Positions 1 to 6,929 of a stretch of 13,996 nt of DNA are shown one piece after another. This DNA is from JARLFX01 sp036404255 (GTDB lineage: Bacteria; Acidobacteriota; Terriglobia; Terriglobales; Acidobacteriaceae), in assembly GCA_036404255.1 (NCBI GenBank), contig DASWOP010000046.1, positions 1 through 13,996 on the forward strand. The letters are read 5' to 3'. Under the pieces are notes generated by a model, which searched no databases, was not told the origin of the DNA, and saw only the letters and a list, made by a program, of their open reading frames with translations. Numbering within the stretch: the stretch's first letter is position 1; each line of letters begins with the position of its first letter. Made by a program: the position numbers and the translations under genes.

Positions 1-83
1 ATACCGCCGCGCCGCATCGCATCCGGAGTGTGACCTAACGCAAATCCTGTCGAGGATCGTAGACCAGCATAGCCGCAAAAGTT

Positions 84-845
84 TTAGCTATTTTTGCGCT
101 CGAAGCCGTATGCCGACAAGTCATGCCGCGGGCCACCGTCGCCTGATACTGGCTGCAGTACACCACGTCCGTTATTCGCTTCAGGATCTTCCGGCGGCTG
201 ATAGGCCTGCTGCCGCAGTTCAGCCATAAATAGCCTGCCGCAGATCAAACCCATAATTAAGATCGGAATATCCCAGAGACTGCCCCATGTATAGACGGTA
301 AAGATTCCTGCTCCCACCGCGACTGTCCCCAGGACGGCCAATGATCTGGTCCGAAACTTTCCCTTTGCCGAGTAAAAGGCAATTCCCTGATTAGGTATGC
401 GCAACCCCGCGTAGGCCACCGATAGGAAGGCGGGAATGAAAAAGGTCAGCAGAACGTTGGGTAGATTCTGAAATCCCAAGTGAGGCTGGAATTGGGGCAT
501 GCGATAGCGCAACACCATGGAAGGTAAAATGATGCCTGCAGCCCCAGCGCAAATGCACACCCATCCCAAGCAGCGTGCGCGGACGATATGTCCGGAACTT
601 GGTTGCAGGATTGGCGGCATCGAATCTGGACTAATGAGACGCCACCCCGCGAATATCCAGATCAAGAGCATGCTTGGCACCAGCGCTTCGAGCAAGCAGT
701 AGAAGTAGCCATCGATCTTCAATGCCTGTTTGTTCAGTACATATCCGGCAAGAACCGCCACCGGGATGCCAGTCAAAAGCACCGCGGCATAGGCCTTCCC
801 ACCAAAGACCTCTGCTGCCGACCGGTTGCAGACGATATCTCTCAT
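84..845 (-). CDS. Six-helix integral membrane protein of unknown function
   Basis: I do not recognise the family. The 253-residue product has about six hydrophobic segments (near residues 18-37, 47-68, 91-112, 130-148, 165-187 and 190-208). A polar C-terminal tail of about 40 residues follows, rich in Pro, Glu, Asn and Gly, so it is very probably an inner-membrane protein. The ATG at 845 is the only good start, and no Shine-Dalgarno sequence is visible. The stop of the upstream TPR gene lies only 30 nt away on the same strand, so translation may depend on a thiD-TPR-membrane transcript. Reading-frame length and hydrophobic pattern support a real gene. Transport, enzymatic or sensory roles cannot be told apart. 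Confidence 0.7.
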   Translation of the reverse strand: MRDIVCNRSAAEVFGGKAYAAVLLTGIPVAVLAGYVLNKQALKIDGYFYCLLEALVPSMLLIWIFAGWRLISPDSMPPILQPSSGHIVRARCLGWVCICAGAAGIILPSMVLRYRMPQFQPHLGFQNLPNVLLTFFIPAFLSVAYAGLRIPNQGIAFYSAKGKFRTRSLAVLGTVAVGAGIFTVYTWGSLWDIPILIMGLICGRLFMAELRQQAYQPPEDPEANNGRGVLQPVSGDGGPRHDLSAYGFERKNS

Positions 846-875
846 GCGCGAAAGTTTAGCAGAGAACGCCTTCGC

Positions 876-2096
876 TTACCTTCCCGTATACGGCGTCTTC
901 AGATACCGTCGCGCCGCGTCAGCCTGTGACTGGTCGCCGCCCGGAGCAGCCGCCGCCTTGTACTGTGCCACCGCCCTGTTCCTCTCGTGCAGCAGGTCCA
1001 GCATCTCGCCTGCGTTCAGATGCGCCCGCCGCCGCAGCCAGTCCGCACACTTGGGCTGGCTCGCCGCATTCAGATAAGCCTCCGCCGCGCCATGAATATC
1101 ATTCTGCCCGCGCTCTGACTCAGCCAGACCGTACCAGGCCAGCTGTAGCCGCGCATCGGTGAAGTACCCCGGCTTATGCGCATCAGCGATCACGCCCTTG
1201 TACACAGCGATGGCGTGCGGCCCGTCGCCCATATCCTTGGCCAGATTTCCCTCCTCCAGCCGGAAAAGATAATCGTGTGGATACTGCTCCGCCAGCACAT
1301 GCTGGATAGACAGTGCCTCCTGATACCGCCCATCGTGGCGCAGGAAGATGGTCATCGCCGTCCAGGACTCCGCATTCGTGATCGTTCCCTGCTCCGCGCT
1401 CTCCCGCAGATGCTGCAATCCCCTGCTCTTCGAGCCGCCCTGCCCGAACATCCCCGCCGCTACCCGCAGAAACCCCGGCAGCGAGGCCACGCAGAACTCC
1501 TCAATACCCACCACCATCTTGGCGTCCGCATACTGCGGATCAATCTGCAGCACCCGGGCATGGTCATCCTTGGCCTGCACTGCCTGGTGAATGCCTCCCA
1601 CAAAGCTGTGGTCCATCATGCCAATGTAGGCGGCATGCATGCTCCTCGCGAATCCCCGCGAGAAATAAGCGTCCTTGTCCTTGGAATTGTTCTTGAGCCG
1701 TTGCTCGCTCAGCGATACCGCCCGGCTGTAGAGGTCCTCGATCTGCTTCCGCACCGCCGGATCTTCAGACCCCACGCGCTTCGAGCTCAGAAACCCCTCA
1801 TGCGCATAAAGCGTCGTGTCCAGCAGGTCCTGGTGGTACAGTTCCCGGAACATCAAGGTCATCAACAGGTAGTTCTGCGCCATCGGGTCCTGCGGATGCG
1901 CATTCAGTACCTGCTGAAAACGTGCCGCCGCCCCATCAAAGTCCAGATTGTTGAAGTGTTGGTAGCCCTCACGAACGGTTGGGTCAAGATTCAGCGGATA
2001 GGTATGCAGATTCCCCTGCGCCCCGGCGGAGACTCCCCCAGCCAGAGCCACACCCATCACCAGAGAAACCACCCACGCCCCAAACCGCTTGCCCAA
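876..2096 (-). CDS. Secreted tetratricopeptide-repeat protein
   Basis: About 406 residues if translation starts at the TTG at 2096. I prefer this start because AGGGGG lies 5 nt upstream and it gives a clean signal peptide: Lys-Arg near the N-terminus, a hydrophobic stretch, and Ala-Gly-Ala followed by Gln. A longer frame from 2189 would overlap the end of thiD and add an unlikely Arg/Cys-rich leader. The mature part begins with the segment 'REGYQHFNNLDFDGAAARF', a typical TPR helix pair, and more TPR-like repeats occur towards the C-terminus ('ALSIQHVLAEQYPHDYLFRLEEGNLAKD'-type helices). TPR folds are protein-protein scaffolds; no catalytic motif is seen. It probably acts outside the cytoplasmic membrane. 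The partner is unknown. It is co-oriented with thiD upstream and a membrane protein downstream. Confidence 0.82.
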   Translation of the reverse strand: MGKRFGAWVVSLVMGVALAGGVSAGAQGNLHTYPLNLDPTVREGYQHFNNLDFDGAAARFQQVLNAHPQDPMAQNYLLMTLMFRELYHQDLLDTTLYAHEGFLSSKRVGSEDPAVRKQIEDLYSRAVSLSEQRLKNNSKDKDAYFSRGFARSMHAAYIGMMDHSFVGGIHQAVQAKDDHARVLQIDPQYADAKMVVGIEEFCVASLPGFLRVAAGMFGQGGSKSRGLQHLRESAEQGTITNAESWTAMTIFLRHDGRYQEALSIQHVLAEQYPHDYLFRLEEGNLAKDMGDGPHAIAVYKGVIADAHKPGYFTDARLQLAWYGLAESERGQNDIHGAAEAYLNAASQPKCADWLRRRAHLNAGEMLDLLHERNRAVAQYKAAAAPGGDQSQADAARRYLKTPYTGR

Positions 2097-2175
2097 ATCT
2101 GCCCCCTCGCGCTCACCGCGCCTACTCAGTAGACGCTTCCAGCAAGCGTAAAGACAACCAGCAGCAGATGAAGAT

Positions 2176-3042
2176 CTACCGCGCAACACGCAGAGGCCAC
2201 AGCAGATTCATAGGCCCATGCCCCCGTCCCAGCGGCACCGCATGCTCCAGCGCCCCCCGGACATACGCCTTCGCCGCCCGCACCTGCTCGGCAGCGCGCC
2301 GCTCCGGATGAATCACCAGCCCAGCCAGCAGCGCACTGGAGAAAGCACACCCCGTCCCATGGGTCGATCTCGTCTCAACTTTCGTTCCGGAAATCCAGAG
2401 CGCCTCCTCATTCGTCAGCAGGAAGTCGTCCGGGCGGTCCAGGTGCCCTCCAGTAACCACCACGTTCAGTCCATGATTACCCAGCGCCGCAGCCATCTCT
2501 TTCAGCCGCCTCGCCGTCGCGGGAACATCCGCCGCGCTCTCTACCGGGACCCCAGTCAGCATCGCCAATTCAGCCAAATTCGGCGTAATCCACCCAACGC
2601 ACCCCAAAAGATTCTCCCTCAGGGCCATTTCTCCAGAAATATTTATCAGCTCCCGCCCCGAACTGGACCTCCAGACCGGATCCAGCACCGTGGGAATGCC
2701 TGGGTGTTGTCCACAAAACTCCCTGACTACATCCACGGTTTCACCCGTCGCCAGCATGCCGATCTTCACCCCAGCCACAGGCAGGTCAGCCGCCAGGCAA
2801 GCCAGCGTAGCCGCCACCGTAGCCCCCGGCACAGCCTCCACTCCCGCCACCCCCGCAGTCGACTGCACAGTCAGCCCGGTGATGCAGGAGATCCCATAGC
2901 CCCCAAGGGCCGCAAACACCGCTAAATCCGCAGTGATTCCCGCGCCAGAGGATGGATCGTACCCCGCAATGGTCAGCAGCACCGGTGGCGCTGCCGCCCC
3001 CGCCTGTTTACTGTCCGTCGATGGGGAATTGGAAGTTTTCAC
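2176..3042 (-). CDS. thiD: Hydroxymethylpyrimidine/phosphomethylpyrimidine kinase
   Basis: Phosphorylates 4-amino-5-hydroxymethyl-2-methylpyrimidine and then its monophosphate to give HMP-PP, the pyrimidine half of thiamine diphosphate; cytoplasmic. Length (288 residues) is normal for a stand-alone ThiD. The N-terminal ribokinase-fold motif 'LLTIAGYDPSSGAGITADL' is at residues 22-40. The substrate and Mg-ATP motif 'DPVWRSSSG' is at 121-129. The anion-hole motif 'STHGTGCAFSSAL' is at 226-238, with the conserved Cys232. The C-terminus shows the usual 'GHGPMNLLW'. There is no fusion to ThiE. The start is a GTG at 3042 without a clear ribosome-binding site; a later GTG at 2982 is possible but would leave almost nothing before the first strand. 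No TPP riboswitch (THI box) is seen upstream, and no other thiamine genes lie in the window. Confidence 0.95.
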   Translation of the reverse strand: MKTSNSPSTDSKQAGAAAPPVLLTIAGYDPSSGAGITADLAVFAALGGYGISCITGLTVQSTAGVAGVEAVPGATVAATLACLAADLPVAGVKIGMLATGETVDVVREFCGQHPGIPTVLDPVWRSSSGRELINISGEMALRENLLGCVGWITPNLAELAMLTGVPVESAADVPATARRLKEMAAALGNHGLNVVVTGGHLDRPDDFLLTNEEALWISGTKVETRSTHGTGCAFSSALLAGLVIHPERRAAEQVRAAKAYVRGALEHAVPLGRGHGPMNLLWPLRVAR

Positions 3043-3273
3043 GTCAAGTAAAAAGTGTTGCAGTTATGTGAAAGAAGAGTATTGGCGCGGATGCCGCAAA
3101 ATGCATCTCAACAGGTGCGTACGAACCATCAAAAAGCGTAGCCTTCTGGAGTTGTTCACAAGCAGAAAACCTAGCATAAACAGCCGGTTTTTTGCAAGCT
3201 TTGGGACAAAATAAATCCTCTGGAATCTTTGACTTATGGGCTAGCGTTTCCTTAAAATAACGGATGGAGCACA
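3043..3273. other. Divergent intergenic region thiD / rlpA-like
   Basis: This spacer separates the minus-strand thiD group from the plus-strand rlpA-like gene. It is AT-richer than its flanks. It contains a good sigma-70-like promoter for the rlpA-like gene (listed separately) but no clear thiD promoter. A 100-codon minus-strand frame (3044-3346) crosses it and enters the rlpA-like gene in antisense. It has no recognisable protein features and I regard it as spurious. Confidence 0.6.
3229..3258 (+). promoter_or_regulatory. Probable sigma-70 promoter of the rlpA-like gene
   Basis: TTGACT (3229-3234) and TAAAAT (3253-3258) are separated by 18 nt. Predicted transcription starts near 3265, leaving a very short leader that just includes GGAG (3266-3269) before the ATG at 3274. 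Confidence 0.6.
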
Positions 3274-3837
3274 ATGATTCGATCAACCTATAGTAATGCC
3301 CTGCGAAGTCCATTCCCGCAGGTAAGGCTTCGACGCCAGCACTCAATCACAATTCTAATGGCCGCGAGCATCATGATCGTAGCTACAGGGGCATCCTCTC
3401 AGGATCTGGCACCATCCGCTAAGTCCCCTATCAAGAGCACTTCCGCTCCCTCTCCCCAAATCAAGAAGCAGCGCCACTGGTATCAGGTGGGTCAAGCCTC
3501 CTGGTATGGCACACGTTTTGATGGCAAGTCCACCGCCAACGGCGAGGTCTTCGACTCAAACGCGCTGACCTGTGCCCACCGCGAGCTCCCCTTGGGCAGC
3601 TGGCTCCGGGTGACCAACCTGCGGAACCATAAGTCCGTCGTTGTCCGAGTCAATGACCGCGGTCCCCTTGAGGATGACCGCATCGTAGACCTGTCACAAC
3701 AGGCGGCCTCTACCATTGATATCTATGGTTTAGGCCGCGTCCGCCTTGAGCTTGTCTCAACCGAGGACAGGGCTAAATCCATGATTACAAAGATCGCTTC
3801 CCTTCAGGTTCCAGCCCTCCTGCCCCGCGTCCGGTAA
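3274..3837 (+). CDS. rlpA: RlpA-like double-psi beta-barrel septal/cell-wall protein
   Basis: RlpA-family proteins bind or cleave denuded peptidoglycan at the septum. The 187-residue product has a hydrophobic export segment at about residues 25-43 ('TILMAASIMIVATGASS') and a short Ser/Pro/Lys linker. The double-psi beta-barrel domain runs from about 68 to 165 and carries the family signatures 'GQASWYG' (73-79), 'TANGEVFD', 'TCAHRELPLGSWLRVTN' and 'VVVRVNDRGP', with 'RIVDLSQQAA' following. There is no SPOR domain, so septal targeting through glycan binding is not supported; this is a short RlpA form. No obvious lipobox is seen, so it may be a secreted or anchored protein rather than a lipoprotein. 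GGAG 4 nt before the ATG supports the start. Whether it has lytic activity cannot be told from sequence. Confidence 0.9.
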   Translation: MIRSTYSNALRSPFPQVRLRRQHSITILMAASIMIVATGASSQDLAPSAKSPIKSTSAPSPQIKKQRHWYQVGQASWYGTRFDGKSTANGEVFDSNALTCAHRELPLGSWLRVTNLRNHKSVVVRVNDRGPLEDDRIVDLSQQAASTIDIYGLGRVRLELVSTEDRAKSMITKIASLQVPALLPRVR

Positions 3838-3848
3838 CCGCCGACGAC

Positions 3849-3866
3849 GGGGAAAACTCCCCTATT
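3849..3866 (+). terminator. Weak hairpin after the rlpA-like gene
   Basis: GGGGA (3849-3853) and TCCCC (3858-3862) form a 5-bp stem with an AAAC loop, followed by TATTT. It could be a weak intrinsic terminator, but the T-tract is poor. Confidence 0.3.
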
Positions 3867-3909
3867 TCCACAACCTGTCTCCGGTGTGCCGCGCTACACT
3901 CCGGCTAGT

Positions 3910-4665
3910 ATGTCTGTGCCTATGCCATCCCACGCCGCCGCACCTGATAATCTGCTTCCCGCTCGCGAAAAACTTATTGTTGCCCTGGACTTCCCCTCGG
4001 CCACCACCGCGCTGGAGTTTGTAAACCGGCTTGACGGCGCATGCACATGGTTCAAAGTTGGCCTGGAGCTATATCTTTCCGCCGGCAATGCAATCGTGGC
4101 CGCGCTGCGCGAGCGCGGCTATTCCGTCTTTCTCGACCTCAAGTTGCACGATATTCCCAACACCGTAGCCGGCGCGGTGCGGAGTGCCTCCACCAGCGGA
4201 GCCTCCCTGCTTACACTGCACTCACTGGGAGGCCCAGCCATGCTGGAAGCTGCGGTCAATGAGGCAGCAAAACTACAAAATCCCCCAAAGTTGCTGGCTG
4301 TCACCCTGCTGACCAGTATGGATGAATTGCAAATACAGGCTATTGGCCTGCCGCTGCCTGCAGCCGATCAGGTGTTGAAGCTTGCTCGAATGGCGTGCGC
4401 GACGGGAGTAGACGGAGTGGTCGCCTCTCCGCTGGAAACCGCTGCCCTCCGCGCTGCACTAGGAACAAAGCCTCTTCTTGTCATCCCCGGGATTAGATCG
4501 GCTACAGACGCAGCCGACGACCAGAGACGCACGGCCTCGCCCGCAGACGCAATCGCCAGCGGGGCATCCATGCTCGTGGTAGGCAGACCTATCACCCGTG
4601 CGGTCGATCCAGTCTCCGCCGCACGAGCGATTCTGCAGCAAATTACTGCCGCCAATTCCCTATAG
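3910..4665 (+). CDS. pyrF: Orotidine-5'-phosphate decarboxylase
   Basis: Converts OMP to UMP, the last step of de novo pyrimidine synthesis; cytoplasmic. With the ATG at 3910 the protein has 251 residues, typical of the short bacterial class. The TIM-barrel signatures are complete: 'LIVALDF' at the first strand, 'WFKVGLELY', the catalytic Asp-Lys-Asp block 'DLKLHDIPNT' (D76, K78 and D81 in this numbering), and the phosphate-binding end 'PGIRSA...DDQRR...ADAIASGASMLVVGRPIT'. A GTG at 3886 and an ATG at 3922 are alternative starts in the same frame; the first conserved residues begin after all of them. None has a Shine-Dalgarno sequence. TACACT at 3895-3900 lies 9 nt before the ATG, so the message may be nearly leaderless. 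It stands alone without other pyr genes. Confidence 0.96.
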   Translation: MSVPMPSHAAAPDNLLPAREKLIVALDFPSATTALEFVNRLDGACTWFKVGLELYLSAGNAIVAALRERGYSVFLDLKLHDIPNTVAGAVRSASTSGASLLTLHSLGGPAMLEAAVNEAAKLQNPPKLLAVTLLTSMDELQIQAIGLPLPAADQVLKLARMACATGVDGVVASPLETAALRAALGTKPLLVIPGIRSATDAADDQRRTASPADAIASGASMLVVGRPITRAVDPVSAARAILQQITAANSL

Positions 4666-4711
4666 GATATTTCCACTGCAGTTCATATCAATCCTGCATC
4701 TAACCAGAGGC

Positions 4712-4728
4712 ACACCCATTTGGGGTGT
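4712..4728 (+). promoter_or_regulatory. Small hairpin just upstream of the RcnB-like gene's ribosome-binding site
   Basis: ACACCC (4712-4717) and GGGTGT (4723-4728) pair perfectly around a 5-nt loop. The hairpin ends 3 nt before the AAGGGG ribosome-binding site of the next gene. A role in translation or mRNA stability is only an inference. Confidence 0.3.
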
Positions 4729-4742
4729 CACAAGGGGTTCAA

Positions 4743-5162
4743 ATGAAATTGCGTTTATTGCCAGCTAAGATTGCACTTTTCGTCATGATTCCCGCGCTCG
4801 CGACTGTCACCGGCGTAGCCCAGGGGCATAATGACCACAACCAAGGCCATCAGGGCGGTGACAACCATGGTGGGCCACCTCCCCAGAACTTCCAGTTCCA
4901 CGATCAGGACCGCAACCAGTTTCAAGGCCACTACAAGAAGGATGTCCGCAAGTTCCAGGGAAATCCAGGTAACAGACCGCACTTCGAGCGCGGCCAGCGG
5001 GCTCCGGACAATTACCGGTTCCAGCCGGTTCCAGCTTCATACTATCGGCATGCCACGCCTCCGCCTCCCGGCTACCAGTACGGCTACTATGACGGCTACG
5101 TTGTAGCGTACGATCCGACGACGCGCATCATCGCAGATGTGCTCGATCTGGTAACGCGTTAA
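4743..5162 (+). CDS. Small secreted His/Gly-rich RcnB-like protein
   Basis: The 139-residue product starts at the ATG at 4743: AAGGGG lies 5 nt before it and it opens a typical signal peptide (Lys-Arg, hydrophobic core to about residue 25, cleavage near 'VTGVAQG'). An ORF start 18 nt upstream is less likely. The mature N-terminal half is rich in His, Asn, Gln, Gly and Asp (for example 'HNDHNQGHQGGDNHGG'), which suggests metal binding. A Pro stretch and 'GYQYGYYDGYVVAYDPTTR' precede a short hydrophobic end. This C-terminal layout (PPPGY..., aromatic strand, 'IIADVLDLV') resembles RcnB/YohN, a periplasmic nickel/cobalt-homeostasis family. The family match is by eye and only at the C-terminus, so metal homeostasis is a suggestion. 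A strong terminator follows 18 nt after the stop. Confidence 0.75.
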   Translation: MKLRLLPAKIALFVMIPALATVTGVAQGHNDHNQGHQGGDNHGGPPPQNFQFHDQDRNQFQGHYKKDVRKFQGNPGNRPHFERGQRAPDNYRFQPVPASYYRHATPPPPGYQYGYYDGYVVAYDPTTRIIADVLDLVTR

Positions 5163-5180
5163 AACCGATGCATCATTTCC

Positions 5181-5216
5181 AGTAAAAGCCCTCGCTCAAC
5201 GCGAGGGCTTTTTACT
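5181..5216. terminator. Strong bidirectional intrinsic terminator
   Basis: The arms at 5181-5195 and 5201-5216 pair over about 15 bp around a TCAAC loop; the GC core is GCCCTCGC/GCGAGGGC. The stem ends in A-runs on the left and T-runs on the right, so it works in both directions. It serves the RcnB-like gene (plus) and the convergent amidinotransferase-fold gene (minus). Confidence 0.93.
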
Positions 5217-5233
5217 GTCTGCCTGCAGAAAAT

Positions 5234-6187
5234 CTACTGATGCTCGCCAAATGATCCACTGCGAACGGCATAGCGTGTCGTCGCCAGCGGTGCGTGGGTC
5301 ACGTCCATATCGCTCAGCCGCAGCGTCAGCGCTCGTGCTGTACCGCCACCCAGCACAAATTCACTGAGTGGCAGTTCCACCACGTCGAATCCACGGTGCT
5401 GCAACTCGGCAGCGACCTGTGGCGTGGCATTGTGCATGATTACGCGACGGCCGATATTCAGTGCGCCGCAGGCAAAGTGCACAGCATCATTCTCTGAGAC
5501 AACGATGCGCTTCCGCGCCGGATAGTGCCCCTCAATCTTCTTAAGCGACTCGCGGTCGAAGGCTTCGGGGTAATACATTACGTACCCACCCGTAAGCGGG
5601 CAGAAGCAGGTGTGCAAGCTGTAAAAGCGCGGATCCACCAGCCGCAGTGCCACCACAGGCTTTCCCCAGTTCTCTTCCAGTGCATGATGCCCGCAGTCGC
5701 AACTGCGTTGGCCATGTCCCGCCCACAGGCGCGAACCATCCGCCTCAAACAACGCGTCACCCTCGCCTTCAAACGGTGTCTCGCGGCGAGTATCCATCAC
5801 CAGAAAGCCCTGCTGTAGCAACCATTCACCGAAGTAGTGCTCTTCTCTGCGGCGTTCGCGATGAAAGAAGCTGGAGAGTACAGCCACCCCGTGCAGAATC
5901 AGTGCCGCCCCGGCAGTAAAGACCATATCCGGCACCCCCGGTTGCGGCTCAATCAATTCCACGTCTGCCACCTGGCAGATGGCGTTGTGAAGCCCTTTCC
6001 ATTGCGAGATAGCATCTGCATGCGAACTACGGTGAAGATTGCCCGCCATCCATGGATTGATCACGTAATTCACGTCATAAAACGTGGGCGGACACATCAA
6101 AAAAGTAGCTTTTGTGAAGTGGGGTGTTGCTGCTGGTTGGGAACCTTCAAAATATCCTGCTTGCGGGGCAAAGCTTATCGTGGTCAT
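5234..6187 (-). CDS. Amidinotransferase / arginine-deiminase-fold protein with altered catalytic residues
   Basis: The ATG at 6187 gives 317 residues and has AGGAG 5 nt upstream; the frame extends to 6259 but without such support. Family landmarks: 'FLMCPPTFYDVNYVINPWM' (29-47), 'PDMVFTAG' (86-93), 'FEGEGDAL' (139-146), 'LVDPRFYSLHTCFCPL' (183-198) and 'LSEFVLGGGTARALTLRL' (274-291). These match the arginine dihydrolase/dimethylargininase-related branch of pentein-fold enzymes, which hydrolyse or transfer guanidino groups through a Cys-His pair. Members I remember read FYHLDT and R/K-C-L/M-T at the active site; here those positions read S190 (with His two places later) and A286. It may therefore be catalytically dead, or use other chemistry. 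It is a single gene, convergent with the RcnB-like gene and divergent from the pterin dehydratase. Confidence 0.85.
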   Translation of the reverse strand: MTTISFAPQAGYFEGSQPAATPHFTKATFLMCPPTFYDVNYVINPWMAGNLHRSSHADAISQWKGLHNAICQVADVELIEPQPGVPDMVFTAGAALILHGVAVLSSFFHRERRREEHYFGEWLLQQGFLVMDTRRETPFEGEGDALFEADGSRLWAGHGQRSCDCGHHALEENWGKPVVALRLVDPRFYSLHTCFCPLTGGYVMYYPEAFDRESLKKIEGHYPARKRIVVSENDAVHFACGALNIGRRVIMHNATPQVAAELQHRGFDVVELPLSEFVLGGGTARALTLRLSDMDVTHAPLATTRYAVRSGSFGEHQ

Positions 6188-6337
6188 TACAACTCCTGCA
6201 TACCGTCGTAGAGTCTCCTCCGGCATGGATGCCTTCGTCAAGACGAATCCAGTGGCCAAAAGGTTACCTTTGCAGGTGCAGTTTCACAGACGGAGCAGCC
6301 AAAAGATACCAATCCATGAAGTGAAGTATTTCTCTTT

Positions 6338-6356
6338 CGGGATGCATCCAATCCCG
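6338..6356 (+). promoter_or_regulatory. Leader hairpin upstream of the pterin dehydratase gene
   Basis: CGGGAT (6338-6343) and ATCCCG (6351-6356) form a perfect 6-bp inverted repeat with a 7-nt spacer. It lies 15 nt before the AGGAG ribosome-binding site (6371-6375). It could be an operator or leader hairpin; nothing further is visible. Confidence 0.3.
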
Positions 6357-6384
6357 TATAGCTGCAACTTAGGAGAATGTAAAA

Positions 6385-6711
6385 ATGGGCGAAAAGAAGC
6401 TATCAGAAGAAAAACTGGCACGGCAGATTGCAGGTCTGCCAGCCTGGCAGGTGCGCAACGATAGTGACGGCAAAATGCTGGTGCGTGACCTCCAGTTCGC
6501 GGACTTTGCCGGCGCACTACGGTTCATCAACCAGTTGGGAGCTGAGGCTGAAAAAGCCGGCCATCACCCGGATATCGACATCCGCTATAACCGCGTGCGG
6601 CTGGTGCTGGTCACTCATGATGCCCATGGCATCACAGCGAAAGACATTGCACTGGCGCAGATCGCAGAAAGTTTGGTCTCAGCGGGGCTAAACAGCGATC
6701 TTATAGGTTAG
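6385..6711 (+). CDS. phhB: 4a-hydroxytetrahydrobiopterin (pterin-4a-carbinolamine) dehydratase
   Basis: Dehydrates 4a-hydroxytetrahydropterin to the quinonoid dihydropterin, recycling the cofactor of aromatic amino-acid hydroxylases; cytoplasmic. The 108-residue length is normal. The signature 'AEKAGHHPDIDIRYNRVRL' is at residues 55-73, with the paired active-site histidines H60 and H61; another His lies in 'VTHDAHGIT' (76-84), as the family requires. 'LSEEKLARQIAGLPAW' at the start is also typical. AGGAG lies 9 nt before the ATG. No phenylalanine hydroxylase gene is in the window. In many bacteria lacking that enzyme, PhhB-like proteins are thought to serve molybdopterin or other pterin metabolism, so the exact role here is open. 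Confidence 0.95.
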   Translation: MGEKKLSEEKLARQIAGLPAWQVRNDSDGKMLVRDLQFADFAGALRFINQLGAEAEKAGHHPDIDIRYNRVRLVLVTHDAHGITAKDIALAQIAESLVSAGLNSDLIG

Positions 6712-6894
6712 TGGACATCGTCGAGAGAAATTTTCTATAGTCCACCACCTGTTCTAGAACCATCTTCCCGCGCATCTGACGATAAAACATTTGGAATCTT
6801 TCACTTACGGAAATTCCACACCTTCAACACCGTGATCGGACGCGTTGTCATATGAAAAAATGTATCCTGCGTAAAAAATAACTATGAAAACCAG
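6712..6894. other. AT-rich intergenic region after phhB
   Basis: No gene is seen. GTGGAC (6711-6716) and GTCCAC (6740-6745) can form a hairpin right at the phhB stop but no T-tract follows, so a terminator is doubtful. A 19-nt string at 6792-6810 matches 17 of 19 positions in the rlpA-like promoter region (3221-3239). The rest is AT-rich and leads into the promoter of the candidate small RNA. Confidence 0.5.
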
Positions 6895-6923
6895 TAGACA
6901 TGCGCCCTGCATGGTGCTACTTT
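6895..6923 (+). promoter_or_regulatory. Probable promoter of the tandem-hairpin RNA
   Basis: TAGACA (6895-6900) and TACTTT (6918-6923) are separated by exactly 17 nt, with a T/A-rich discriminator. Transcription would start near 6930, just before the first hairpin. Confidence 0.5.
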
Positions 6924-6929
6924 ATAAAA

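Noticed and set aside
1176..2132. A 318-codon plus-strand frame opposite the TPR gene
   Set aside because: Same shadow effect; the minus-strand frame has a signal peptide, ribosome-binding site and TPR pattern, while this one has none.
2218..2925. A 235-codon plus-strand frame opposite thiD
   Set aside because: Arg/Pro/Ser-rich antisense of a clear thiD gene.
3043..3273. A TPP riboswitch upstream of thiD
   Set aside because: The conserved CTGAGA and the ACC...TGATCTGGATAATGCCAGCG-like parts are not present on the minus strand.
3044..3346. A 100-codon minus-strand frame between thiD and rlpA
   Set aside because: It starts inside the rlpA-like gene in antisense, covers its promoter and has no recognisable features.
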